Assembly: GCA_964607865.1 (NCBI GenBank)
Contig: CAZSLZ010000005.1
Span: 1 to 49,321 of the forward strand
Direction: 5' to 3'
From: CAZSLZ01 sp964607865
GTDB taxonomy: Bacteria > Vulcanimicrobiota > JAJTBE01 > CAZSLZ01
DNA length: 49,321 nt
Shown here: positions 25,593 through 33,780 of the stretch, one piece after another
How positions within the stretch are numbered: the stretch's first letter is position 1
Layout of the letters: each line of letters starts with the position of its first letter
Translations under genes and position numbers: made by a program
Notes under the pieces: model-generated
Seen by the model: the letters and a program-made list of their open reading frames with translations, nothing else
What the model was told of the DNA's origin: nothing
Database searches by the model: none

Positions 25593-27353
25593 TTATTCAC
25601 CTTCCGATACCCATTTTTCAAACAAGTTGGCAATGAGTTCAGGATTCTTCTGTGCAAAATCTTTAAGTTTGCTCTTCACTTGATCAGTATCAACGTCTCC
25701 GCCTATCTGAGCGTCGAATCCGCCGCCCATCTGGCTGCCGTAACCAGCGCCCATTCCACCAGGGGACATTCCCATACCTCTTCCGGGCTGTTGCATCTGG
25801 CCGCCGCTCATATCGCCACCGGGGCCGGGTGAAGAAATAGGCACGAAACCGCCGCCGCCACCCAGGGATCTCTCTTCAGCCACTACCGGCGCGAAAGTGG
25901 AAGTATCGCCAGCAGCGCCTCTATCCATGGCTACTCTTTCCTTGGCACCTTTTTTCACAGAAGCTCCTTTACCTCCTCTTAACATTATAAGCAAAATCAT
26001 CAGTATAAGTAAAGGGGAAAAGGCAGGTAAAATCATTGGGCCGTATTTTTTCAGTAAAATTTCCATCTGAGTAGGTTCTTCCACGGTTGCCATGGCCGGG
26101 GCATTGAACTTAATCATTTTTACAGTCAATGTATCGCCGCGGCTCTCATCAATTCCCGCCACCGAAGCTATTACTTCTCTGAGATCGTCGAGTTGCTCCT
26201 GGGTAAGGTTAGTGGTAGTATCCACCATAACTCCGATGCTTACTTTTTCAACTTCTCCGGGGTTAATAGTCTGATGCTCCACAACCTTGGATACCTCGTA
26301 GTTTGTAGTAGTACTTTTCTGCTTATAAACCGGAGTATCCTCCTGGGCTTCGCCCAGAGTCTGAGGCGCATTTCCGACTTCGCCTTCGTCTTCGTCTTCG
26401 TCCCGCTGATCCCCCATCTGGACAACTTTATTGGCATCGTAATTTTCAAGCATGGTTTGAGCGCTGCGAACCACACCGGCGTTATCCTGGGCCGGGGTAT
26501 ATATTTCCTTCTGGACAGCCTTTTGTTCCATATCAACCTGAACGTTGGCATTTACTACTGCCTTGCTGGTTCCCAGAACCGAGTTTAACAAAGTGGCTAC
26601 CTTCTTTTCAATTTCCTTGGCAATTTTGTTCTGAATCTTTATCTGGTTGGTGCTCAAACCGTAGGTTCCATCAGAGAGGATGTCGGAAAGGAGCCTGCCG
26701 TCGGTGGTCATTATGGTTACGTTTTCAACTTTCAAACCTTCAGTGCTGCCGGCAATTAAGCGGGCTATACCCTTGATTTCATCATCGGTAAGGCTGGCGC
26801 CGCCATAAAGTTTTAAAACTACTGACGCAGAGGGTTCGGAATCGTCATCGAGATAGATGGATCTGTTAGGGATTGAAATGTTAACCTTGGATTCTTCAAC
26901 CGCATCCAGGTGGTTGATGGTCTGGCATAATTCCCCTTGAAGAGCTCTGACATATTTAATGTTTTCTGCAAATTCAGTGGACTGGAAATCGGTTTTGTCA
27001 AAGAGTTCGAAACCCATATCACCCTTTTTGGGAAGTCCCTCGGCTGCCAGGTCGAGCCTCAATTGATGGATTTTGCTGGTGGGGACCAGGATTGTGGTTC
27101 CGCCATTCTGCAGGCGGTAATCAACCTTCTGTTCCTTAAGTACATCGGTGATCTTACTGGCTTCTTCCATGGGCACGTTGTTATACAATACGGAATAATT
27201 GATTTTGTTCATCCATATTGTTATAACAATTAAAGTTGAAACCAGCAAAGCTACCACTGTCAAAGCGATAGTCTTCTGGCTGGGGTCGGCATTTTTAAAA
27301 CCGTCAACTTTATCTTTTATGAATCCAGGAAGATTTTTCATTGCTTCATCCAT
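25593..27353 (-). CDS. fliF: Flagellar MS-ring protein FliF
   Basis: This 586-residue membrane protein forms the MS ring. There is a first membrane helix (about 28-47), two ring-building domains (about 50-240, 'NNVPMEEASKITDVLKEQKVDYRLQNGGTTILVP' region), a second membrane helix (about 440-460) and a C-terminal FliG-binding tail. Between the second helix and the tail is a region of about 70 residues rich in Gly, Met, Pro and Gln ('GGG...GMGMSPGGMGAGYG' style) that is longer and more biased than in model species. The ATG follows AGAGGG. It is the first large gene after the rod genes in the operon. Confidence 0.97.
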   Translation of the reverse strand: MDEAMKNLPGFIKDKVDGFKNADPSQKTIALTVVALLVSTLIVITIWMNKINYSVLYNNVPMEEASKITDVLKEQKVDYRLQNGGTTILVPTSKIHQLRLDLAAEGLPKKGDMGFELFDKTDFQSTEFAENIKYVRALQGELCQTINHLDAVEESKVNISIPNRSIYLDDDSEPSASVVLKLYGGASLTDDEIKGIARLIAGSTEGLKVENVTIMTTDGRLLSDILSDGTYGLSTNQIKIQNKIAKEIEKKVATLLNSVLGTSKAVVNANVQVDMEQKAVQKEIYTPAQDNAGVVRSAQTMLENYDANKVVQMGDQRDEDEDEGEVGNAPQTLGEAQEDTPVYKQKSTTTNYEVSKVVEHQTINPGEVEKVSIGVMVDTTTNLTQEQLDDLREVIASVAGIDESRGDTLTVKMIKFNAPAMATVEEPTQMEILLKKYGPMILPAFSPLLILMILLIMLRGGKGASVKKGAKERVAMDRGAAGDTSTFAPVVAEERSLGGGGGFVPISSPGPGGDMSGGQMQQPGRGMGMSPGGMGAGYGSQMGGGFDAQIGGDVDTDQVKSKLKDFAQKNPELIANLFEKWVSEGE

Positions 27354-27373
27354 CTATACTACCCTCTTCTAAT

Positions 27374-27805
27374 TTATTTGCCTATTTCCAAGGCTTTTGT
27401 CAACATACGCTTGGTTTCGTTAAAGGTGGTCAGGTTCGCTTCATAGGATCTTGATGCGGTAATGGCGTGAACCATTTCATCCAGCACATTGATGTCGGGA
27501 TAAGCTACATATCCGTTTTCGTCGGCGTCGGGGTGTCCCGGTTCATAAACCATTCTGGGCGGTAATTCTTCCTGAGCAACGCCCATAACCGATACTCCCT
27601 GTCCCGGTAATTCTCTGAAACCTGCCAGATATTTCTTGAACTGTGATTCTGCGGGAGCAGTAACCAGCCTTTGTGCTTTATAAAGGGGCTGGCCCTCAAT
27701 CTGATGGGTGTTGGCGTTGGAAATATTACTGGAGATTGTTTCCAATCTTCTTCTTTCCGCCATCATCCCCGATGCGCTTATTTGTAAACCGGAAAAGAAT
27801 TCCAC
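27374..27805 (-). CDS. flgC: Flagellar proximal rod protein FlgC
   Basis: This 143-residue rod protein starts with the conserved heptad-like helix carrying 'ISASGMMAERRRLETISSNISNANT' and ends with the matching C-terminal helix 'ITASRSYEANLTTFNETKRMLTKALEIGK', both hallmarks of axial rod proteins. The start is a GTG at 27805, supported by GGGAGGT within the last codons of flgB. It lies directly behind flgB and ahead of fliF. Confidence 0.96.
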   Translation of the reverse strand: MEFFSGLQISASGMMAERRRLETISSNISNANTHQIEGQPLYKAQRLVTAPAESQFKKYLAGFRELPGQGVSVMGVAQEELPPRMVYEPGHPDADENGYVAYPDINVLDEMVHAITASRSYEANLTTFNETKRMLTKALEIGK

Positions 27806-27806
27806 T

Positions 27807-28214
27807 TTATCTACCTCCCACTATGGAATTTGACAATAACTGAAATTTTCTGGAAAGAAGTTCCGAGGCCGCCCGATAAGCTATGCCGTTGGATGCCAGT
27901 TTGGACATTTCTTCTTCTTCAGTAGTCTGTTTATAATTGATAAAAAGTTTTGTAAATTCGCCTTCAAGATGAAAAGGGGATTCTTCCAGAGTCTTTCCTA
28001 CGGGAAAATGGCGGTTGTCGGTTTTTGATACTCCCCTCATTTCGGGATCCTTGGCGTTTCTTAATATTCCCCTGAAATCCAGGTCTTTGGATCGATAACC
28101 GGGTGTATCCAGGTTCGCGATATTGTTGGAAATATACTTATGGCGGATCTCCGATACATCCAGCATTCTTTTTAAACTTAAATTATCTGATGTTGATAAA
28201 AAATTCTCTCTCAT
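27807..28214 (-). CDS. flgB: Flagellar proximal rod protein FlgB
   Basis: This 135-residue proximal rod protein shows the family motif 'YISNNIANLDTPGYRSKDLDF' near residues 28-48 and a C-terminal amphipathic helix that pairs with other rod subunits. GGAGG precedes the ATG at 28214. It overlaps the ribosome-binding region of flgC, so the two are translated together. It lies after fliE, whereas in many genomes fliE follows flgBC. Confidence 0.96.
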   Translation of the reverse strand: MRENFLSTSDNLSLKRMLDVSEIRHKYISNNIANLDTPGYRSKDLDFRGILRNAKDPEMRGVSKTDNRHFPVGKTLEESPFHLEGEFTKLFINYKQTTEEEEMSKLASNGIAYRAASELLSRKFQLLSNSIVGGR

Positions 28215-28235
28215 GCTTCCTCCGTCTGTTCAGCC

Positions 28236-28562
28236 TTAAATCTGCATTCTCATAATGTCCTGGTAAGCTTCAATTGCTTTGTTTCTTACCTGGGACGCCA
28301 TTTTCATCGACAAAATAGCTTCTTCCATATCTATTACTACCTTGTGGATGCTGTCAGTCTCACCGCTGGCGAACATTTCTGCCGACTTTTCAGATTTGAG
28401 TTGAGTTTCGTTGACTTCGTTAAATACTTTTTTTACTGGGTTAAATTTGGGCTTGTCAACATTATTTATTTTGCTGGATAGTTGATTGTTGGATCTACCG
28501 ATACCGTCCAGCATCATTCGCTGGCGGCCTGTCAGTAGATTGTTCATTGGTTCTATCCTCAT
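28236..28562 (-). CDS. fliE: Flagellar hook-basal body adaptor FliE
   Basis: This 108-residue protein joins the MS ring and export gate to the rod. The C-terminal half is the conserved FliE helix ('IDMEEAILSMKMASQVRNKAIEAYQDIMRMQI' region), which matches the family end where the last residues contact FlgB. The ATG at 28562 has GGGTGG upstream; an ATG at 28547 is also possible. It is the first gene of the flagellar operon and faces the chemosensory operon across a 246-nt AT-rich gap, where its promoter must lie. Confidence 0.92.
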   Translation of the reverse strand: MRIEPMNNLLTGRQRMMLDGIGRSNNQLSSKINNVDKPKFNPVKKVFNEVNETQLKSEKSAEMFASGETDSIHKVVIDMEEAILSMKMASQVRNKAIEAYQDIMRMQI

Positions 28563-28654
28563 GTTTTACCACCCGTCAGAAAATTTTTCCTTGAAATTTG
28601 CTAATTCTAGAAATTTGTTCCATCCATAGAACCCGGCATTCTCCGTAATTTACA

Positions 28655-28672
28655 AGTATAAAAAAAAATACT
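28655..28672. promoter_or_regulatory. Inverted repeat between the flagellar and chemosensory operons
   Basis: The 246-nt gap between divergent fliE and the MCP gene is very AT-rich. It contains the inverted repeat AGTAT-(A-rich, 8 nt)-ATACT at 28655-28672, with a second AGTAT nearby at 28701. It must contain promoters for both operons, and this repeat is a candidate operator. I could not fit a clear sigma-28 or sigma-54 promoter. TTTACA at 28649 could be a -35 element, but its best -10 is spaced too far away. Confidence 0.3.
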
Positions 28673-28808
28673 CTTATATATTTAAAAAAAATTAGACTTT
28701 AGTATAAGGAGGAAAATTCACTGACATGGAAACAATAATAATAAGTAATTTCAAAAATAATAAGATAATACAATATGTACAGACTTGTAGTGGAAGAGGA
28801 GGACCCAA

Positions 28809-30746
28809 ATGCCTAAAATATTTACCAAACCTACAGAAGAAGGCTTTTCTGAAGATCCGGAAAATAATTCCGGGGAAAAAATGCAGGGGAAAAAATTCAG
28901 CGATGCCCTGGCACGAAAAAAGAAAAGATTGGAACAGGATGCAGAAAGAAAAACAGAATTATCTGATCATTTGGCAAAAATGACCGGAAGAATGACCGAA
29001 CAGGTTCAGGCAGCCACAGGGGCATCTGTGGGCATGCTCAACATAGGCGAAAGATTATCCCACACAGCGGAGGAAACCAGCAGTTCATCGGAAGTAGCCA
29101 AAGATATAGCCAATAACGCAAAAACTATCGCCCAGAAAGCATTGCAATTGGGGCAGGACGCTGCCGATGAGGTGGCCCATTTAAATGAAATGTTTCAGAA
29201 AAACGTGGAAGATATTAACCTTGCCAAAAAAGGTTTCAACGCAGTGGCTGATGTCAATAAACAGGCGGTTAACAGTTGCCAGGAACTTATTCGCCAGGGT
29301 GATGAAATCGGAAATATTATCCAATCTGTGGTGGGGATTGCCGATCAGACAAACCTCCTGGCTTTAAACGCTGCCATCGAGGCTGCCCGTGCCGGAGAAT
29401 ATGGCCGGGGTTTTGCAGTGGTGGCAGATGAGGTGAGAAACCTGGCTGCCAATGCCGAAAAAGCTGCCAAGGAAATCAGCGAAGTGGTGGGAACCATTCA
29501 AAAGGAAATCGAAGAAATTTCTGAGGGAGTTGAAGAGGCCGGAAACCTGGCTATTAACGAAGTTGACCGGGCTAACGAACTTGTTCAGTCTGTCAATTTA
29601 CTCAAGGTAAGTATGGAAGAGGTGGAAAACACCGCACTTACCTGTAAAAATGAGTCTGTAGCGCAGATGAAGGTGTTGGAGGAATTTTTTGCCGGAGCTG
29701 AACAGATTGCCACAGCTTCCGAGGAGATTGCCTCCGCAATCAACCAGTCGGTTGCTTCACTCCATGAACAGCAAAAAGCTCTGGAAGAAGTCCAGGTGGC
29801 TTCCAACGAATTGGAAAGTGTTGCCGATGCAATTAAAGAAGGCGATGCAGAGGAAGAAGCTGCCGATCAGATGGCAGCTTCAGCGGAAGAATTGGCAGCG
29901 ACGGTTCAGGAGATGAGCAACTCTGCCCAGGAGATTGTGGAAGCTTTCCATGAAATTCGAGCTGGCACAGAGTTGTGCGTAAGCGCAGCTGAGGAGTGCA
30001 AGAGCCGGGGTGAGGAAGCCAGGGAAAGTACGGAAAGGGTTCAGCAGGCTGCCCGAAGCGTTGAGGAATTAACCGCAGAAGTAACTGAAGATTATACCAA
30101 AAAGCGGGATGATTTTGCAGAGATTTTTCAGTCTATAAATGAAGTTGGCAACCAGGATCTGGATTCCTCCCAGAAGTTGAATGCTCTTGGCAAAAAAGCC
30201 AAGCAAATTGAGAAGATTGTGGATGGTATTGTAAATATAGCAATTCAAACAAACCTGCTGGCATTAAACGGCGCCATAGAGGCTGCCCGCGCCGGTGAAT
30301 ATGGCAAGGGGTTTTCAGTGGTAGCCGCCGATGTAAAGAATCTTGCCAACGAGTCATCCCAATCTGCAGACAAAATAAAAGAACTGATCAGAAATGTTCA
30401 GGATCAGATAAATATAGTAGGTTCTGCAGTGGAAAGAGCCAGCAGCCAGGCTCTTGCAGAAAAGCAGAGAGGAGAGGAAATACTGGGCAATGCCGACAGA
30501 GTAATAGAAATGGCCCAGGGTGTGATTGAGATTTCCACTCAACTTATAAGCGGAGCTGAAGATCAGCTTCATGACCTGGAAAGAGGTATAGAAGCAGCAG
30601 ATAACGTAAAGGATCAGGCTCAGCAAGCAATGGAAATAGCCGAGGAAGCCGATTCAAGAGCCGGTGTGCAGGGTGAGGCTATAACCCAGATGGCCAAGGT
30701 AATTGAAGATGTTGCTGAGTTAGCAGAGAACCTGCAGATTGTCTGA
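28809..30746 (+). CDS. Soluble methyl-accepting chemotaxis protein with two signalling tips
   Basis: This 645-residue chemoreceptor has no membrane helix and no obvious ligand domain. It is almost wholly helical coiled coil. The conserved hairpin tip that contacts CheA and CheW occurs twice, at about residues 174-211 ('IADQTNLLALNAAIEAARAG') and 474-511 ('IAIQTNLLALNGAIEAARAG'), each followed by a 'GFAVVADEVRNLA'-type helix. A normal MCP has one. The Ala/Glu-rich stretches around 300-420 may contain methylation sites. The ATG at 28809 has GAGGAGG 6 nt upstream. It is the first gene of the chemosensory operon, consistent with a dedicated cytoplasmic receptor for the CheW, CheB, CheR and CheA encoded behind it. 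Confidence 0.93.
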   Translation: MPKIFTKPTEEGFSEDPENNSGEKMQGKKFSDALARKKKRLEQDAERKTELSDHLAKMTGRMTEQVQAATGASVGMLNIGERLSHTAEETSSSSEVAKDIANNAKTIAQKALQLGQDAADEVAHLNEMFQKNVEDINLAKKGFNAVADVNKQAVNSCQELIRQGDEIGNIIQSVVGIADQTNLLALNAAIEAARAGEYGRGFAVVADEVRNLAANAEKAAKEISEVVGTIQKEIEEISEGVEEAGNLAINEVDRANELVQSVNLLKVSMEEVENTALTCKNESVAQMKVLEEFFAGAEQIATASEEIASAINQSVASLHEQQKALEEVQVASNELESVADAIKEGDAEEEAADQMAASAEELAATVQEMSNSAQEIVEAFHEIRAGTELCVSAAEECKSRGEEARESTERVQQAARSVEELTAEVTEDYTKKRDDFAEIFQSINEVGNQDLDSSQKLNALGKKAKQIEKIVDGIVNIAIQTNLLALNGAIEAARAGEYGKGFSVVAADVKNLANESSQSADKIKELIRNVQDQINIVGSAVERASSQALAEKQRGEEILGNADRVIEMAQGVIEISTQLISGAEDQLHDLERGIEAADNVKDQAQQAMEIAEEADSRAGVQGEAITQMAKVIEDVAELAENLQIV

Positions 30747-30787
30747 TTTAATAATGATGCAAGGAATTTTGGAGAGGAGGCCTGACC

Positions 30788-32650
30788 TTGGTTGACAAAA
30801 TAAGAGAAAAGTCCCAGGAAAGCCAACTGGTAAGTTTTAAATTAGAAAATGAAGAATATGGTATTGACATTATTAAGGTACAGGAAATTATAAAAGTACC
30901 TGAAATTACCCGTGTTCCCAATGCCCCGCCCTATGTGCTGGGTGTTGTAAATTTGCGCGGTAACATTTTACCCATAATCGATACCCGCACTCGTTTCGGT
31001 ATGATGAGCCGGGATGCTGAAGATTCCACCCGGATAATTGTAGCTGATATTAAAGGAACAATTATTGGTATGGTTGTAGATGCAGTATCCGAGGTTTTAC
31101 GAATAAACAACAACAACATTGAGCCGCCGCCGCCGGTTATTTTGAATTCCGATGCCTATTATTTGAAAGGTATCGGAAAAATGAAAGAAGGAAAGCGGTT
31201 AATCACCCTTCTGGAATTGGAAAACCTGATTGATTTGGAAAATATCCGTGATGAGATGTCCAAAATGCAGAGAAAAAAGAAAGAATGGTTTTCAGCCAGT
31301 GAAGAGGAGAGAAAACTGATTGATGAAATTCAGCTGGTAAGTTTTCAGCTGAGTTCTGAAGAATACGGTGTGGATATAGATCAGGTAGAAGAGATTATCC
31401 GAATTCCCGAAATCACCAGTATTCCCGATCTGCCTCATTATGTGAAAGGCATAATCAGCCTGAGGGGCCGTGTATTACCGGTAATCAGCCTGCGAAGCAA
31501 GTTCGGAATGGATGAACAGAAATTTGATGACAGTTCCCGGATTCTTGTAGTAAAGCCTCCCAGAAAAAACAAGAATGTTGATACCACTGCCCAGGCATTC
31601 GGGCTGATAATAGATGTTGTCAATGAAGTTATCAGCATTCCCAGGGACAGCATAGAATTTCCATCTTCCATTATTTCTGATGAGGAAGGTGGAAATATAC
31701 AGGCCATAGGCAAGCTTGAAAAGGGCCAGAGATTAGTTCTGCAATTGAATATAAGCAGGTTATACAATTCAATTGCCAACCAGGCTTTTGATACCCAGTC
31801 CACTGAAACCGACGCAGCCGAAACAAAGACTGAAGGAGTAATTGATATGAACCAGAGACAGATGGTAGTTTTCAGTATCGGAGAAGAAGAATTCGGATTG
31901 GATATAATGAATGTCCAGGAAATTATTCGTATGAACAAGATAACTGAACTACCGGGCACCCCCTATTTTGTGGAAGGTGTTGTGAATCTGCGAGGCAATG
32001 TGTTACCGGTAATCGATCTGCGCAAACGTTTTGACATGGACAGCGAGGATATGACCGACAGCAACCGCATTGTGGTGGTTAATAAAAAGGGTTTCATTAC
32101 CGGCATAATTGTTGATTCAGTATCTGAAGTGCTACAAATGGATATCGACAGTATTGAACCTCCCCCGCCGGTGGTTTCAGGAATTGAAGCCAGTTACATC
32201 GAAGGTATTGGTAAAATGAACAACGGCGAAAGGTTTATTATTATTCTGGAATTAAACCAGATACTGGGTGCCACTCACGATGAGTTTGAAGACGAATCCG
32301 CCGGGGAATTTTCAATGGAAGAACTGGAAATCCAGGCAGCAGATAACCCAACTCTGGAAATGCCCATGGAATTTGAAAAAGTTGAAGTAACCCATGAACA
32401 ATTGGATGTAATTAACGGGGAACTGGCGGAAAAGGAAGCTGGCGGAGCGGATGCCGAAGAAGAAATGGACGAATTAATGCAGCTTCAGGCAGAATTGATG
32501 GACAATTTGGAAACAGAAACCGAAGAAGACGAAGAAGAGCTGGAAGAAAAAACCAAAAAGAAAAAGTCTACCACAAAAAACAAGAAAAAAACTGAAAATA
32601 AAGAAAAAAAGAAGACAAAAAGAAGTAAAAAGACAGAAAAAACTGAATAA
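30788..32650 (+). CDS. cheW: Triple-domain CheW scaffold with Lys-rich tail
   Basis: This 620-residue protein contains three CheW domains in tandem (about 11-150, 181-330 and 357-495). Each has the 'FxLxxEEYGxDIxxVxEII' start and a conserved Arg in NLRGN/SLRGR/NLRGN (R57, R227, R402) that in ordinary CheW binds the receptor tip. An acidic stretch (about 500-590) and a Lys-rich tail (about 590-620) follow. CheW normally has one domain of about 150 residues and links receptors to CheA. Three linked domains could order a receptor array. The start is a TTG at 30788 with GAGAGGAGG 8 nt upstream. It is placed between the double-tip MCP and cheB and is followed by a terminator. Confidence 0.95.
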   Translation: MVDKIREKSQESQLVSFKLENEEYGIDIIKVQEIIKVPEITRVPNAPPYVLGVVNLRGNILPIIDTRTRFGMMSRDAEDSTRIIVADIKGTIIGMVVDAVSEVLRINNNNIEPPPPVILNSDAYYLKGIGKMKEGKRLITLLELENLIDLENIRDEMSKMQRKKKEWFSASEEERKLIDEIQLVSFQLSSEEYGVDIDQVEEIIRIPEITSIPDLPHYVKGIISLRGRVLPVISLRSKFGMDEQKFDDSSRILVVKPPRKNKNVDTTAQAFGLIIDVVNEVISIPRDSIEFPSSIISDEEGGNIQAIGKLEKGQRLVLQLNISRLYNSIANQAFDTQSTETDAAETKTEGVIDMNQRQMVVFSIGEEEFGLDIMNVQEIIRMNKITELPGTPYFVEGVVNLRGNVLPVIDLRKRFDMDSEDMTDSNRIVVVNKKGFITGIIVDSVSEVLQMDIDSIEPPPPVVSGIEASYIEGIGKMNNGERFIIILELNQILGATHDEFEDESAGEFSMEELEIQAADNPTLEMPMEFEKVEVTHEQLDVINGELAEKEAGGADAEEEMDELMQLQAELMDNLETETEEDEEELEEKTKKKKSTTKNKKKTENKEKKKTKRSKKTEKTE

Positions 32651-32655
32651 TACAA

Positions 32656-32688
32656 AAAGAGAACCTGAAATTGATTTAGGTTCTTTTT
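32656..32688 (+). terminator. Rho-independent terminator after cheW
   Basis: GAACCT (32661-32666) pairs with AGGTTC (32678-32683), extended by flanking A/U and G-U pairs, and is followed by a T run to 32688. It lies 6 nt past the cheW stop, so cheB and the genes after it may need their own promoter or depend on read-through. Confidence 0.75.
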
Positions 32689-32714
32689 ACTTCTAATTAT
32701 TTTAAGGATGAATT

Positions 32715-33776
32715 ATGATTTCTGTTTTGATTACCGATGATTCAATTTTGATGCGTAAACGTATTGCCAGCATTCTGGAGTCAGATCGCCGAATAAAAGT
32801 GGTTGGTACGGCAAGGAATGGAAAAGAATCTATTGAAAAAGCCCGCGAGTTAAAACCCGACGTTATTACCATGGATGTGGAAATGCCTGTAATGAACGGT
32901 TTGGAAGCATTAAAGGTTATAGTAAGCGAAATGCCCACACCGGTTGTAATGTTCAGTTCTTTAACCACCAAGGGGGCTGAAACCACAATTAAAGCCCTGG
33001 AGATTGGAGCTGTAGATTTTATACCCAAACCTTCTTCCAGAAAGGAATTGATGGATGATACCTTTGCCAGGCATCTTATTTTCAAGATCAGGTCAGCGGT
33101 TTTTGCCCGGGTGATAAAAGAAAAGAGTGCCCGAAAAACAGAAAAAAAAGATGTAAAACAAAAAACAAGTGAAAAGAAATTTGTAAGCTGCAAGGATCTT
33201 GCCGTTGCAATTGGTGTATCCACGGGGGGGCCCAAGACACTGCTGAAGGTTATCCCCAATATACCCGGTGATTTCTGCGGGTCGATTTTCATAGCCCAGC
33301 ATATGCCCGAAGGGTTCACCAAATCCCTGGCGGAAAGATTGGATTCCCTGAGTAAAATCACGGTGAAGGAAGCCAAGAACGGTGAAATGGTTCAACCTGG
33401 GACCTGTTATCTGGCACAGGGTGGGGGTCATTTAAAGGTAATGAAAATGACCCTTACCGAGGGAGTTATGCTCCGCATTTCTTCTTCGCCGGCAAATGCT
33501 CTTTATAAGCCCTCGGTGGATGAATTATTCTTCTCGGTGGCGGAAGCCTATGGGGGTAACACCATAGGTGTGGTGCTTACCGGAATGGGCCGGGACGGAA
33601 CCAGGGGAATGAAAAAGATAAAAAGCAAGGGTGGTATATGCGTATCCGAGGATGAATCCAGTTGCATTGTCTATGGAATGCCCAAATCGGTGGAAGAATC
33701 CGGCCTGTCAGATTATATAGCTGTAGCCCAGGATATTCCCGGAGTAATTACTTCTCTGGTTAAAAAGAAAGGTTAA
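32715..33776 (+). CDS. cheB: Chemotaxis methylesterase/glutamine deamidase CheB
   Basis: This 353-residue response regulator removes methyl groups from chemoreceptors. It has a receiver domain with phospho-acceptor D54 ('ITMDVEMP'), a Lys-rich linker (about 130-155) and a methylesterase domain with the complete triad: S169 in 'GVSTGG', H196 in 'AQHMPEG' and D294 in 'GMGRDG'. It appears fully active. The ATG at 32715 follows AAGGATG. It lies between two chemosensory structural genes and is followed after 4 nt by a HEAT-repeat protein, with which it is probably co-translated. Confidence 0.97.
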   Translation: MISVLITDDSILMRKRIASILESDRRIKVVGTARNGKESIEKARELKPDVITMDVEMPVMNGLEALKVIVSEMPTPVVMFSSLTTKGAETTIKALEIGAVDFIPKPSSRKELMDDTFARHLIFKIRSAVFARVIKEKSARKTEKKDVKQKTSEKKFVSCKDLAVAIGVSTGGPKTLLKVIPNIPGDFCGSIFIAQHMPEGFTKSLAERLDSLSKITVKEAKNGEMVQPGTCYLAQGGGHLKVMKMTLTEGVMLRISSSPANALYKPSVDELFFSVAEAYGGNTIGVVLTGMGRDGTRGMKKIKSKGGICVSEDESSCIVYGMPKSVEESGLSDYIAVAQDIPGVITSLVKKKG

Positions 33777-33780
33777 GAAA

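Noticed and set aside
28726..28983. 85-codon open frame with AGGAGG 12 nt upstream, overlapping the start of the MCP gene
   Set aside because: It is in a different frame from the MCP, the spacing is long, and the residues after position 25 have no protein-like pattern. The MCP start at 28809 has its own better site. At most a short leader.
32702..33376. 224-codon open frame antisense to cheB
   Set aside because: cheB has all catalytic residues and codes on the plus strand, so this is a shadow frame.
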